Shown here: piece by piece, positions 9,704-19,063 of the stretch | Numbering within the stretch: position 1 is the stretch's first letter | How the letters are laid out: each line of letters begins with the position of its first letter | Source: Secundilactobacillus paracollinoides DSM 15502 = JCM 11969 | GTDB lineage: Bacteria > Bacillota > Bacilli > Lactobacillales > Lactobacillaceae | NCBI RefSeq assembly: GCF_001311135.1 | Contig: NZ_BBAG01000009.1 | Coordinates: forward strand, 1-64,000 | Length of the DNA: 64,000 bases | Direction of reading: 5' to 3' | The notes under the pieces: generated by a model | Database searches by the model: none | Told to the model about the DNA's origin: nothing | Seen by the model: only the letters and a program-made list of their open reading frames with translations | Program-made: the position numbers and the translations under genes

Positions 9704-11770
9704 ATGACAAACGCACGAGCGAAAAAAATGATCGTCCTTGGCATCGATGGCATGGACGCTAAAACGACCCACCGCATGGTTGAAGAAGGTAAATTACCGC
9801 ATATTAAAAGATTTCTGGAAGCTGGATCATCCCGATCAGGACTGGAAATGCTTGGGGCGCACCCAACGATCACCCCGCCTTGCTGGACCACGTTAGCGAC
9901 CGGCGCTTACCCTGGTACCCATGGGATCACCGACTACTGGCGCCAATCCCCCGATAGTCTGGACGCGGTCGTTTACAACATGGACTCACGAAACTGCAAG
10001 GCCGAACAGATCTGGAACTGTACCATTGAAGATAAACTCAAAACCCTCGTTTGGCACTGGCCTGGTTGTTCCTGGCCCGCAACGTCGACCAATCCGCTCC
10101 TGAGCGTGGTCGATGGCACCCAACCCGGTTCCGTGAACATGGGAGTTGCTCAAATGGACTGGGAAAAGATCATCTATGGGTCTGGTGATCTGGACACTCC
10201 TAAGTTCATCCCCCACACCGAAAAAGCGGCGGGTGTCGGTTGCAACATCACCAACCTCAAAGAAGTCGTGTCCTCAAAGAAATTAAATGAGGACGCGGAC
10301 GACGAAGATGAAATGATGGAGATCTGGTGGGGCGACGAATCACGAAAAGGTGGCGAGATCCGCACCTACGTGAAATCACTGGAAGACACCGAGATGATGA
10401 TCGGCGCAAAGGTGGCTTACGACATTGTGATGACCCCGATCAAACCAGCCGATGACTGGGAAAACGCCCCCGCTGACGCGTTACAGTTTGAACTGATGAT
10501 CTCCGCTGGTAAGGAAGTGCGTTACGGGCTGATCACAAAGAACGCTGCCGGAAAATATGATACGGTGACCCTCTCTCGCACCAAAAACGCTAACGAAACG
10601 TTCGTGACGATTCCTGAGGGTGAAATGGTCTCCGGTATCATCGATGACGCCACCAAAAACGGTGAAACGAAACCGTGTTGCCGGTCGTACAAGATTCTGG
10701 AATTAAGCGATGACGGCCAGACCCTACGTCTTTGGATCAGTAACGCGTTAGACACCACGAATGACATGCTTTGGCAGCCAAAGGACCTATATCAAGAGAT
10801 CGTCAAAAATGTTGGGCCAGTGCCACCCGTGAGTTTGATTGGCGGCGAGGATGCTGAACTTGTCGACCAGATCTTTCTGCCTTCCTGGGACATTTACTGT
10901 CAATGGCAAGCTGACTGTATTGAATACCTGATTGAACACGACCACTTCGACGCCGTCTTTAGTCACCTGCACAATGTCGACTGCGCTGGCCACCAATTAT
11001 GGCACCTCGCTAAAACGCTATATCCATGGAAGGCCACCGATGAGAAAGTTTATCAATCGTTTATTGAACGTGTGTACATTCAAACGGATGCCTATCTCGG
11101 CCGCTTTTGTCACTTTCTAGATGAGGGCTACACCATCTTTGTCGTTTCCGATCACGGGTTGCTGGTCGGGCAAAACGTGCCGCCAATTCTCGGGGAATAT
11201 GGTGGGTTAAACGTCCAGGTCATGGCAGACCTTGGCTATACGACCCTCAAGAAAGACGCTGCGGGTAACGAGATCGACGAAGTGGACTGGACAAAGACGA
11301 CCGCAGTGCAGATTCGCAGCAATTACATCTACGTCAACGTAAAGGGCCGGGATGCGCACGGTATCGTCGACCCTAAGGACCAGTACGAACTCGAAGATAA
11401 AATTATTTCCGACCTCTACAACTACCGTGATCCCGTGACTGGTAAACGGGTCGTGGGCATCGCTATGCGGAATAAAGACGCCGCTATTTTGGGTGTCAGC
11501 GGGCCCGAATGCGGCGATATCTTCTTCACCGTCGAGGAAGGTTTCAATCGCCTGCATGGTGACGGGCTGACCACTGCTGAAGGCTACTTTGGTACCTCGA
11601 CGTTGCCCGTGTTCATTGCTGCCGGTCAGGGCGTGAAGACTGACTTCACTACTGATCGCGTCATCCGGCAAGTGGATGTGACGCCAACCATCGCAACGTT
11701 GCTGGGTGTACGGATGCCGGCCCAGGCTGAAGGAGCGCCGATTTATCAGATTCTGGCTGGGGTGGATTAA
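9704..11770 (+). CDS. Alkaline-phosphatase-superfamily phosphodiesterase / nucleotide pyrophosphatase-like
   Basis: This 688-residue protein starts MTNARAKKMIVLGIDGMD at 9704, chosen because GGAGG lies about 10 bp upstream; an in-frame ATG at 9650 has none. The metal-binding aspartates of GIDGMD, the nucleophile segment TPPCWTTLATGAYPGTHGI (58-75), the SHLHNVDCAGHQLWH block and VVSDHGLL match the type I phosphodiesterase/nucleotide pyrophosphatase fold (PF01663). An insert rich in acidic residues and a beta-rich insert make it longer than the usual 400-500 residues. There is no signal peptide, so it is probably cytoplasmic. The substrate is unknown; phospho- or sulfo-esters or phosphonates would be compatible with the sulfonate-type importer next door (inference). 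It is intact. Confidence 0.85.
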   Translation: MTNARAKKMIVLGIDGMDAKTTHRMVEEGKLPHIKRFLEAGSSRSGLEMLGAHPTITPPCWTTLATGAYPGTHGITDYWRQSPDSLDAVVYNMDSRNCKAEQIWNCTIEDKLKTLVWHWPGCSWPATSTNPLLSVVDGTQPGSVNMGVAQMDWEKIIYGSGDLDTPKFIPHTEKAAGVGCNITNLKEVVSSKKLNEDADDEDEMMEIWWGDESRKGGEIRTYVKSLEDTEMMIGAKVAYDIVMTPIKPADDWENAPADALQFELMISAGKEVRYGLITKNAAGKYDTVTLSRTKNANETFVTIPEGEMVSGIIDDATKNGETKPCCRSYKILELSDDGQTLRLWISNALDTTNDMLWQPKDLYQEIVKNVGPVPPVSLIGGEDAELVDQIFLPSWDIYCQWQADCIEYLIEHDHFDAVFSHLHNVDCAGHQLWHLAKTLYPWKATDEKVYQSFIERVYIQTDAYLGRFCHFLDEGYTIFVVSDHGLLVGQNVPPILGEYGGLNVQVMADLGYTTLKKDAAGNEIDEVDWTKTTAVQIRSNYIYVNVKGRDAHGIVDPKDQYELEDKIISDLYNYRDPVTGKRVVGIAMRNKDAAILGVSGPECGDIFFTVEEGFNRLHGDGLTTAEGYFGTSTLPVFIAAGQGVKTDFTTDRVIRQVDVTPTIATLLGVRMPAQAEGAPIYQILAGVD

Positions 11771-11965
11771 TTTTAGAATGATCGTTCTTTAATTGTTACT
11801 GAGGCTTTAATGTCGTTGTTTCCTGATTTAATTTAGGTTATGTTTGGTATTTTTATTGTTTAATAGCGTCGCGTTAAATTCTGAAAATGGATTTTGCGTG
11901 GCGCTATTTTATGTAGCTGAAACGTGTTTCACAGGGAGTCTTTCCAATGGATGGTGATAGTCCGT

Positions 11966-12269
11966 TCCATTCCGCAATTTGGCACTCCGTGTGGTGGCTC
12001 GCGATTGAGCTAACTCGATTCCCACTGCGCGGCTCTCGAGTGGATCTCAATCGTCTCGCAGATGACTAAGCGAGGAAAGAACCCTCGCCAAGTCATCTCG
12101 ACACCACAGCTCCGTGCCAAATTGCTGCATTCCACTGACGTTGAGTTACCTTTTAGCACTGGTTAGACATCACAATGGCGTTAAACCAAGTTTGCGACGA
12201 ATCCGCTCTCGACTGCTGGTCAGACCATTAACAGCAATGCTTCTTATAATGTGCTAGTCGATAGTAACG
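11966..12269 (+). repeat. Structured repeat family R2, copy A
   Basis: About 300 bp matches the stretch at 18420-18733. The first 160 bp fold into an outer stem CAATTTGGCAC/GTGCCAAATTG enclosing three helices: CGATTGAG/CTCAATCG, ACTCGA/TCGAGT, and GATGACT..GCGAGG with an AAAGAAC loop. Several of these helices differ from copy B at both paired positions. The piece just upstream (about 11917-11937) matches the end of an R1 element. Confidence 0.8.
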
Positions 12270-12436
12270 CTTAATTAACTGCGTCCCTGCCATACTTATG
12301 AGGATTGGTATCTATGTAGCATAGTGCAGCCGTTCAGCATTGCAGGCAGAAACGACACCACCTCAGTGAGGCAGGCCGAACAACGCAGTGAAGTGGCATG
12401 ATAGCACTATTTGCCTCACCAAATAGTGGAAAGAGC

Positions 12437-12774
12437 CTTCACAGCACACGGGGCTTCCGTGTAACGGCAGCTAACCAAAAAGTCAGACCTGGGCTTTTCT
12501 GACCAGAGTTACTTACCTTCCGCCTTCTAGGCCACCGTGCTGAAACGCGTTTCACAGGGCACGGGGCTAACGTGTAACGGTGGCTGACCGAAAAGTCAAA
12601 CCCGGACTTTTCTGACCAAAGTTGCTTACCTTCCGCCTTCTAGGCCACTGTGCTGAAACGCGTTTCACAGGGCACGGGGCTAACGTGTAACGGACTCTGA
12701 CAGAAAAGTCAGGCCCGGACTTTTCTGCCAGAGTCCGTTACACACCGCCCCTAGACCGCCCTGTTCCACGCTCT
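12437..12774 (-). repeat. Three tandem R1 hairpin elements
   Basis: Three units follow each other at about 12437-12540, 12540-12655 and 12655-12774, each with GGGGCTAACGTGTAACGG-like and GCTGAAACGCGTTTCACAGGG segments. The third is complete, with a perfect inner stem (TAACGGACTCTG and complement), and its minus-strand start reads TAGAGCGTGGAAC. The first two have decayed right arms. Confidence 0.8.
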
Positions 12775-12812
12775 AAAAATCCCCATCAGCTCCTTTCAGA
12801 ACCGCTGGGGAT
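12774..12812 (-). terminator. Possible orphan terminator
   Basis: On the minus strand a stem around ATCCCCAGC / GCTGATGGGGAT is followed by TTTTTAG. No gene lies upstream of it on this strand, so it may be the remnant of a lost gene. Confidence 0.4.
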
Positions 12813-14511
12813 CTATTCACTTTAACGCCTGTGACAAAATGCCACGCACTTAGTTTCCGGAACACACTCATGACCAGTCTTTGATCTCTCTTTCGTAGAC
12901 CTGTCGTTATCAGCGCCATTCCTGATTTCTCATGTCAATCCCCCACCCGACCTCCGGAATGATTGGTAAGAGATTGAAACTTATCCTTCACATGAAGGAC
13001 ACCTCAATGGTCGTTTCTGATAGCCTTGATCACAATGAAACCCATCAAGCCACTCGTTGGTGCCTCACACGATAGCGTCTCTGCACTCTTAGCTTGCCTG
13101 TCGCGAGTCGCTCACTGTGGCACTGACGGGAGTTGATCTCGTCTCGCTTGGCTAACAGTCTAAGTACCCTTTGGCAGAATAGGAAAGTGCCTTAGTGCTG
13201 TTTGACATGCTGCTTCGATTCTACTCGATAACAGGTCACAGGGATAGTGGTGCAAATGAGGGGGGAAGACCACTACCAGCCCATGGTAAAACCGATACTT
13301 GCATATCCTTGTTTAGCGCGTGTTTGGTTCATTGCGTCAAACAAAACAGCTGTCCTTAGGCATTCTGTTAGTCAAACAGTGAGCAATCAACTCTTTTCCG
13401 CTACGATGCCCAGCATTCAGCCTCACCGTATCAGGCTCGCTACATCGTGCTTGGCATTTCAACCCTAAAACCCGCGACCAGCGCGAGTTTTAAAATCGCA
13501 GCCGCCAAGAAGGCTGTCACGAGGGCCAACCACCTGACTGCCTGTTCGGCACAGATAGCTGACTCCTGTCCGATTTAGAAATTAGTCGTTGATTGATCCA
13601 ACGGCTGCACCTTTGTTAAGCGTTTATGGTCACCATCACCTGCGAGAAGTAATCTGCAGCGCAAAATGAAATGTGACATTTGGCGACCATTTGCTTGAAA
13701 TCAGTGGATGGCTGAGACTGTGACAAATCAGCCAATTTATCTGACTAGCTCGGATTACCACAACGTTTCAAAGGTGCCCGTGAGTGAGGCTCTAAATCGG
13801 TGGTGTTCCCAGTGCAACGATTCTTGTGCAACTTAGCCTAAGTTAGAATGGGGTTAGGAGCCGGCTAAATTGGTGGGAATCGTTGTCTGATAACACCCCC
13901 ATACTGACACTTGGACAATGGTCTCAATACAGGTAGTAATGGTGTTCTAACTGCAGCGCGAAGTTAAGTTTAAATAACCGACTATCCATTTGGTGGTATC
14001 AGGGCCAAATGTCAGGGTCAACCATCTTGGCTGACTAGTTAATCATAAAAAATGAACCAGACGTGACGATTTAGTTGTGTCGATTGCCAGCAATAAACGT
14101 GGGGCCGGCAAATCCCCCAAAGTGCAGCCAATTTAGTGGTCTACAGCACTGAATGATCGTTATAAATAAATCGGCCAAATTGTGGTTTGACTCGCCTTTA
14201 CCAGACCAGTAATTACCGTTAGTGTATTTTCCACGTCATTCAGAAAAACGGATTGTTATGATTGCAACGCAATATAGTTAAACATAAAAGTTTTTTTCTT
14301 ATTGTTTGAACTACAACTATATAGTATCACAGACTTCGCTAAGGTCAACCTTATTTAGGTTAAAGATAGCACAAGCTATGCTAATTAATTCAAATATCCC
14401 TGAGTTGCCGGCCTTTGACCGCTAACTATTTTTTATTATTTACTTTGCTACTCCGGGTAGCGATCTCACGCATATACAGACATACGTAGCGCAATCTTGA
14501 TACTGGGATGC

Positions 14512-14553
14512 AAAACGCTCCTGAGAGATCATGTGATCTCTCAGGAGCGTTTT
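14512..14553 (-). terminator. Terminator of ilvD
   Basis: A near-perfect 20-bp stem (AAAACGCTCCTGAGAGATCA and its complement) lies 70 nt past the ilvD stop codon, with a T run on the minus strand. Confidence 0.9.
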
Positions 14554-14622
14554 ACTGCCTTATTTTCTAAATGGCACGGTGCTGCTTTTCTTGTATTGCA
14601 ACTCAAGTAGATTCAGGAGGTG

Positions 14623-16325
14623 TTACTCGTTCTTCTTCCAAAAATCTGTGACCGCACCTTTGGCAGAACTCGGCACAAGGTGCGCATACTTACCAAGAAC
14701 CCCACGCGTATAAAGCGGTGGAATCGTGGTAGCCGCTTTACGTTTAGCCAGTTCTTCATCGGAAACTTTCATGGTGAGTTCGCGAGTATCGATATCGATG
14801 ACCACAGTATCGCCATCATGTAGGTAAGCAATGTTACCCGCATCCTGCGCTTCAGGGGCAATGTGGCCGACCACTAAGCCGTGACTACCGCCTGAGAAAC
14901 GGCCATCGGTCAACAACGCAACGGATTCGCCCTGCCCTTTACCAACAAGAATACCTGACAAAGACAACATTTCCGGCATTCCAGGACCGCCCTTTGGTCC
15001 GACGAACCGAACGACCAGGACATCGCCGTCCACGACCTTATTTGCTAAGACGGCTTCGATGGCATCTTCCTCATTGTTAAACACTTTAGCGGGACCCTCA
15101 TGATGCCGCTTTTTAACCCCAGACACCTTCACAACAGCACCCTCACTGGCCAGATTCCCTTTCAGGATGATCAGTGGCCCGTCTGGCCGTTTCGGATGAT
15201 CCAACGGCATGATGACTTTCTGACCAGGTTTCAATGATGGCACCGTTGCCAAATTCTCGGCCATCGTTTTACCCGTAACCGTCAAACAGTCGCCGTGAAT
15301 ATACCCATTTTCGTATAAGTATTTCAAAACAGCTGAGACACCGCCAGCGTTGTACAGATCTTCGAACACGTACTGTCCGCTTGGTTTTAAATCGGCAATG
15401 TGCGGCACTTTTTTCTGGAAGGTATTAAAGTCTTCCAGGGTCAGATCAACGTTGGCAGCGTGGGCAATTGCCAGCAAGTGTAGCGTTGAGTTCGTCGAGC
15501 CTCCCAGGGCCATTACGAGTGTCAGGGCATTTTCAAACGCGTCACGCGTTAAAATGTCACTTGGACGGATGTTTTTTTCAAGCAGATTAAGCACCGCCTG
15601 CCCTGCATCAGCAACATCCTGTTTCTTGGCAGCCGTATTTGCCGGATGGTTGGCCGATCCTGGTAAACTCATGCCAAGTGCTTCGATTGCTGACGCCATT
15701 GTATTCGCGGTATACATCCCACCGCAGCCGCCAGGTCCGGGACAAGCGTTACACTCAATTGCCCGGACTTCTTCGGCACTCATGTCGCCGTTATTCCACT
15801 GGCCAACAGCTTCGAAAACGGAAATCAAATCAATATCTTTCCCGTCTAACTTACCGGGCGAAATCGTGCCACCGTAAACGAAAATAGCTGGAATATCAGC
15901 GTTTGCCATGCCGATCAGTGACCCCGGCATATTCTTGTCACAGCCACCGATCGTAATCAAGGCATCACAATTATGTCCGCCGACCGCTGTTTCCACCGAG
16001 TCCGCAATAATGTCACGCGATGGTAACGAATAGTTCATCCAGGGGTTCCCATGGCGATCCCATCGGAAACAGTAATGGTCCCGAAGCTCACCGGCCAGCC
16101 GCCCGCATCTTGCACACTTGCCTTAGCAACGTTGCCAAAGTCGTGCAGATGCATGTTACAGGGCGTATTCTCGGCCCAGGCACTGATAATCCCCACTAAC
16201 GGTTTCTTAAAATCAGCGTCCGTCATCCCAGTTGCCCGCATCATTGCACGATTGGGTGACCGGACCATGCCATCATAGACGTGGCTTTTAATGCGTAGAT
16301 CCTTTTTTGGTTGTTCTTCAGCCAT
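14623..16325 (-). CDS. ilvD: Dihydroxy-acid dehydratase (one sequence deletion)
   Basis: The gene encodes a 567-residue IlvD/Edd-family enzyme that dehydrates 2,3-dihydroxy acids in branched-chain amino acid and pantothenate synthesis, using an Fe-S cluster. Cluster cysteines are visible in [12 protein letters not shown] and [20 protein letters not shown], and the C-terminal [20 protein letters not shown] is typical. The start MAEEQPKK at 16325 is preceded by AAGGGAG; a longer reading from 16391 has no such site. The frame breaks near 16039, where GGATG stands for an expected GGAATG; both halves are otherwise perfect, so I read one gene. No other ilv or leu genes are present in the window. 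It is divergent from an Fe-S assembly factor. Confidence 0.92.
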
Positions 16326-16523
16326 AAAAAGACTCCCTTCAAGATATGTAGTCGAAATTATTTTAATTAATTTATAATCAGATTTTAACACGTTATATCA
16401 GTAAATAGATATTCTTATTTCAAATATGACAAAAATATATACTTGAAATTCATGTTTAGGTATGTCAGAATACAAAGAAGCTTAATTGCTTAATCTACTG
16501 GTATTACTGAAAGGAGTTCGTTT

Positions 16524-16865
16524 ATGCGCGATGATATTAAATTAAATGACCGGGCTGCAGCACTCGGTGACCGCCTTGCCGAGCAACTGCAAACCGTTAT
16601 TGATCCAGATATTGAATTAGACGTTTATAATCTTGGTCTCATTTACGAGGTCAGCTTAGACGAAACGGGTCATGCCGATGTGGTCACGACAATTACGGAA
16701 ATTATTTGTGACTGTATCGAAACGTTACCACGTGATCTTTCAAATGCGTTAACACAACTGGATGAGATCAATTCGGTCAGTGTCAAAATTGTGAACGATC
16801 CCGTTTGGGAACCCACTCGCATTAGTCGTGTGGGCCGCGTCACACTCGGCATTAGTGTGCATTAG
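16524..16865 (+). CDS. MIP18-family (DUF59) metal-sulfur cluster assembly protein
   Basis: This 113-residue protein has the family core VIDPDIELDVYNLGLIYEV (residues 32-50), a cysteine pair in IICDCIETLP, and the C-terminal DPVWEPTRIS typical of SufT/PaaD-like proteins. Relatives help mature Fe-S proteins. The usual motif around the conserved cysteine reads TxPxC, so the local sequence here is somewhat diverged. The ribosome-binding site is AAAGGAG. The gene is divergent from ilvD, whose product needs an Fe-S cluster, so a role in IlvD maturation is an attractive inference. Confidence 0.82.
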   Translation: MRDDIKLNDRAAALGDRLAEQLQTVIDPDIELDVYNLGLIYEVSLDETGHADVVTTITEIICDCIETLPRDLSNALTQLDEINSVSVKIVNDPVWEPTRISRVGRVTLGISVH

Positions 16866-16876
16866 CCACCATACAT

Positions 16877-16926
16877 AAAAACAGCATCCGCATCATCGAA
16901 ATAATCGGTGATGCGGATGCTGTTTT
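16877..16926. terminator. Bidirectional terminator
   Basis: AAAACAGCATCCGCATCA and its complement form an 18-bp stem around CGAAATAATCGG, with A and T runs on both ends. It serves the Fe-S factor gene (plus) and touches the MATE stop codon (minus). Confidence 0.9.
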
Positions 16927-18255
16927 ATGATGCTCTATTTTTATCGTGCATGGCCTTGTAAAACAGCACCACACCAATTAAAAAGGTTAAGCAATCGCTG
17001 ACAGCTTGACTCCAGACAACGCCATCAAACCCAAGCGCTCGGCTCAGCACCACGATCACCACCGCAAAGATGATGCCTTGACGGGCGATAGCCATGATCA
17101 GTGCGCTGATTGGTTTCGTAAACGATTGAAAAACGGTTGTAAAGACTAAGATTGCACCCATCAACGGCGTCGTCGCCAATAATGCGCGTAACATGAGCGT
17201 TCCCATCCGGACAATTGCCGGTTGGCGCATAAATAGCCCAACCAGATGGGGAGCCAAGATCATCAGGATGATGCCAAGGACCAGTGAGTAGCCAATCAGC
17301 ACTTCGTAGTCAAATCGCAGGATCTCGTTTAATCGTTTTCGGTCCCCTGAACCGTAGTTGTACCCGATCAGCGGCTGCGCACCGAACGCAAATCCAACCA
17401 TGACCAGCATCACAACCATGTAGACCTTGTTGGCGATACCCATCGCTGCGACGGCATCCGCCCGTACCGCGCCAAATAGTTATTGAGCAGCATAGTCCCA
17501 AAGCTGGCCATAAAATTAGTCAAACTCGCTGGAATGCCAATGCTGATAGTCGCAAGCAGTGTCTGCCGGGTTGCGTGCGCCTGCGACCAAGCAAGCGTCA
17601 GCACCTTCGCCCGTTTTTGCATGAAGTACACCAGGAGACTCGTGTTGAGCACGTACCCAATGACGTTAGCCAGCCCCACTCCCGTCGCACCCCAGTGGCA
17701 CACAAAGAGGAAGATCGGGTCCAAAATGATCGTGAGCACCGTACCCAGAATCGTGGCGATCATCGACTGTTTGGCCAAGCCTTCTGTCCGGATGATGTTG
17801 CCGGGCACTAGCGAGACCACAATAAACACGGCCCCACCAATCAACATGTTGTAAAAGCCCGCTGCATACTGATAGGTTGCTGGTGTTGTGCCTAACAAAT
17901 GCAGAATCGGTCGTTTAAATCCCAGCATTAGCGCCGTTAGTACTAAACTCACCACGATTGATGCATAGAAACAATAACTTGCCAGACTGGCAGCCGCCTT
18001 TTTATCTTGGCGACCCAACATCTGGGAAATGACCGCACTGCCGCCGAGACCGAAAATATCGCCAACGGCTAATAAAAATGAAAACAACGGTGCCCCAAGT
18101 GAAATGCCCGCCACTAGATTGGCATTCCTCGTCTTCGCGACAAAGAACGTATCCGCAAGGTTGTACACCATGCTAGCCAACATCCCCATCACAACTGGCA
18201 ACGCGAGCTGCATATATACCTTACGAACGGGTGCTTTTTCAAATAACTGATCCAA
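16925..18255 (-). CDS. MATE-family multidrug/Na+ antiporter (one sequence deletion)
   Basis: The gene encodes about 443 residues with roughly 12 membrane helices in two MatE halves (KVYMQLALPVVMGMLASM start; second half VYMVVMLVMVGFAFGAQPLIGYNYG). The family exports drugs or metabolites in exchange for cations. Translation starts at TTG 18255 behind AGGAGG. The frame breaks near 17461 in a run of G (ARYG|ADAVAAMGIANK expected), and a single missing base restores it. The gene is monocistronic, ending at a bidirectional terminator. Substrate not assignable. Confidence 0.88.
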
Positions 18256-18916
18256 AATAAGTCCTCCTGAACTGGTGTGACCGTGACTGGCACACTAAAC
18301 TATCCGGTGTCCGGTCGCTCGCCCAAGTGGACTTGCCGTAACCCAATAGGTCTATTTTCTGATAGATCGTTGGTGATGTAAAGAGCGTCTTTCAATACCA
18401 GGTGATAAATACCAGGTGATATTCCGTTGCATTCCGCAATTTGGCACGGTGCTGAAGTGGCTCGCGATGAAGCTAATTCGATTTCTGCTGCGCAGCTCTC
18501 GAATGGATCTTCATCGTCTCGCACATCAGTAACCGACCAAAGAACGGTCGCTAACTGATGTCGACACCACAGCTCCGTGCCAAATTGCTCCATTCCACTG
18601 ACGTTGATCACCCTTTTTATCACGAGTTAAGCATCACAATAGCGTTAAAAATAGTTCGCAGAGAATCCGCCCTCGACTGCTAGTAAGACCATTAACAGCA
18701 ACGCTTCTCATGGGGTGTTGGTCACCAGTAACGATTGATATAGAGGTTTGGTTATACAACTTATGACGACTTACAAGCTGTGATGACCACTGAAAGAATC
18801 ACAGCGTAGTGGCACCTTTCAGCATTACAGGCTGTGATGTCGGTGTTTGTTACTGGCTGCCCTTTGACCGGCTACGAACATCGGAGACCTAGGTGATCCT
18901 TGAATTTCTAGTTTAC
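18256..18916. other. Intergenic region upstream of the MATE gene
   Basis: About 660 bp without a gene. Most of it is the second R2 repeat (18420-18733). The MATE promoter must lie here, but I cannot single out good -35 and -10 boxes. Confidence 0.5.
18420..18733 (+). repeat. Structured repeat family R2, copy B
   Basis: Homologous over about 300 bp to 11966-12269. The outer stem is CAATTTGGCACGG/CCGTGCCAAATTG; inner helices are CGATGAAG/CTTCATCG, ATTCGA/TCGAAT and CATCAGT/ACTGATG with the conserved AAAGAAC loop. Paired positions differ from copy A in a compensatory way. Confidence 0.8.
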
Positions 18917-19063
18917 ATTGTGGAAACGTGTTCGCAGGCTTGGACTCCCAACTGTGTAAGGCGACTTTGGAGTGCTACTTTGAATCACTTAACAATGGAA
19001 AGACCATACAGAAAACAGAGAGTTGGCTTACACTCTGCTTCTACCGTTTTCGGCCACTCTCTA
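18917..19063 (-). repeat. Hairpin element, family R1, decayed copy (at NlpC/P60 stop codon)
   Basis: On the minus strand it starts with the TAG stop codon of the NlpC/P60 gene (TAGAGAGTGGCCGAAAACGG) and ends in a segment like GGAAACGTG..GTAAACTAG. The central hairpin is poorly kept compared with other copies. Confidence 0.6.

Larger units (their letters stand above)
11771..14511. other. 2.7 kb gene-poor region rich in structured repeats
   Basis: No open frame here has a plausible start, ribosome-binding site or family motif. The left third holds one copy of the R2 repeat and three tandem R1 copies. The stretch 12840-14500 has several short dyads but no gene, tRNA or further recognisable repeat. 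It could be a decayed mobile or accessory island. Confidence 0.6.

Noticed and set aside
4632-12774. Repeats as a CRISPR array
   Set aside because: Copies are irregularly spaced, about 140 bp long and hairpin-shaped, with no unique spacers and no cas genes.
12930-13200. A third copy of the R2 repeat
   Set aside because: Only short pieces (for example GATCTCGTCTCGC) resemble R2, and the stems are not preserved.
13247-13468. 73-codon plus-strand frame in the gene-free region
   Set aside because: No ribosome-binding site and no recognisable protein features.
11771-14511. tRNA or rRNA genes in the gene-free region
   Set aside because: I found no cloverleaf with the conserved T-loop or rRNA core sequences on either strand.
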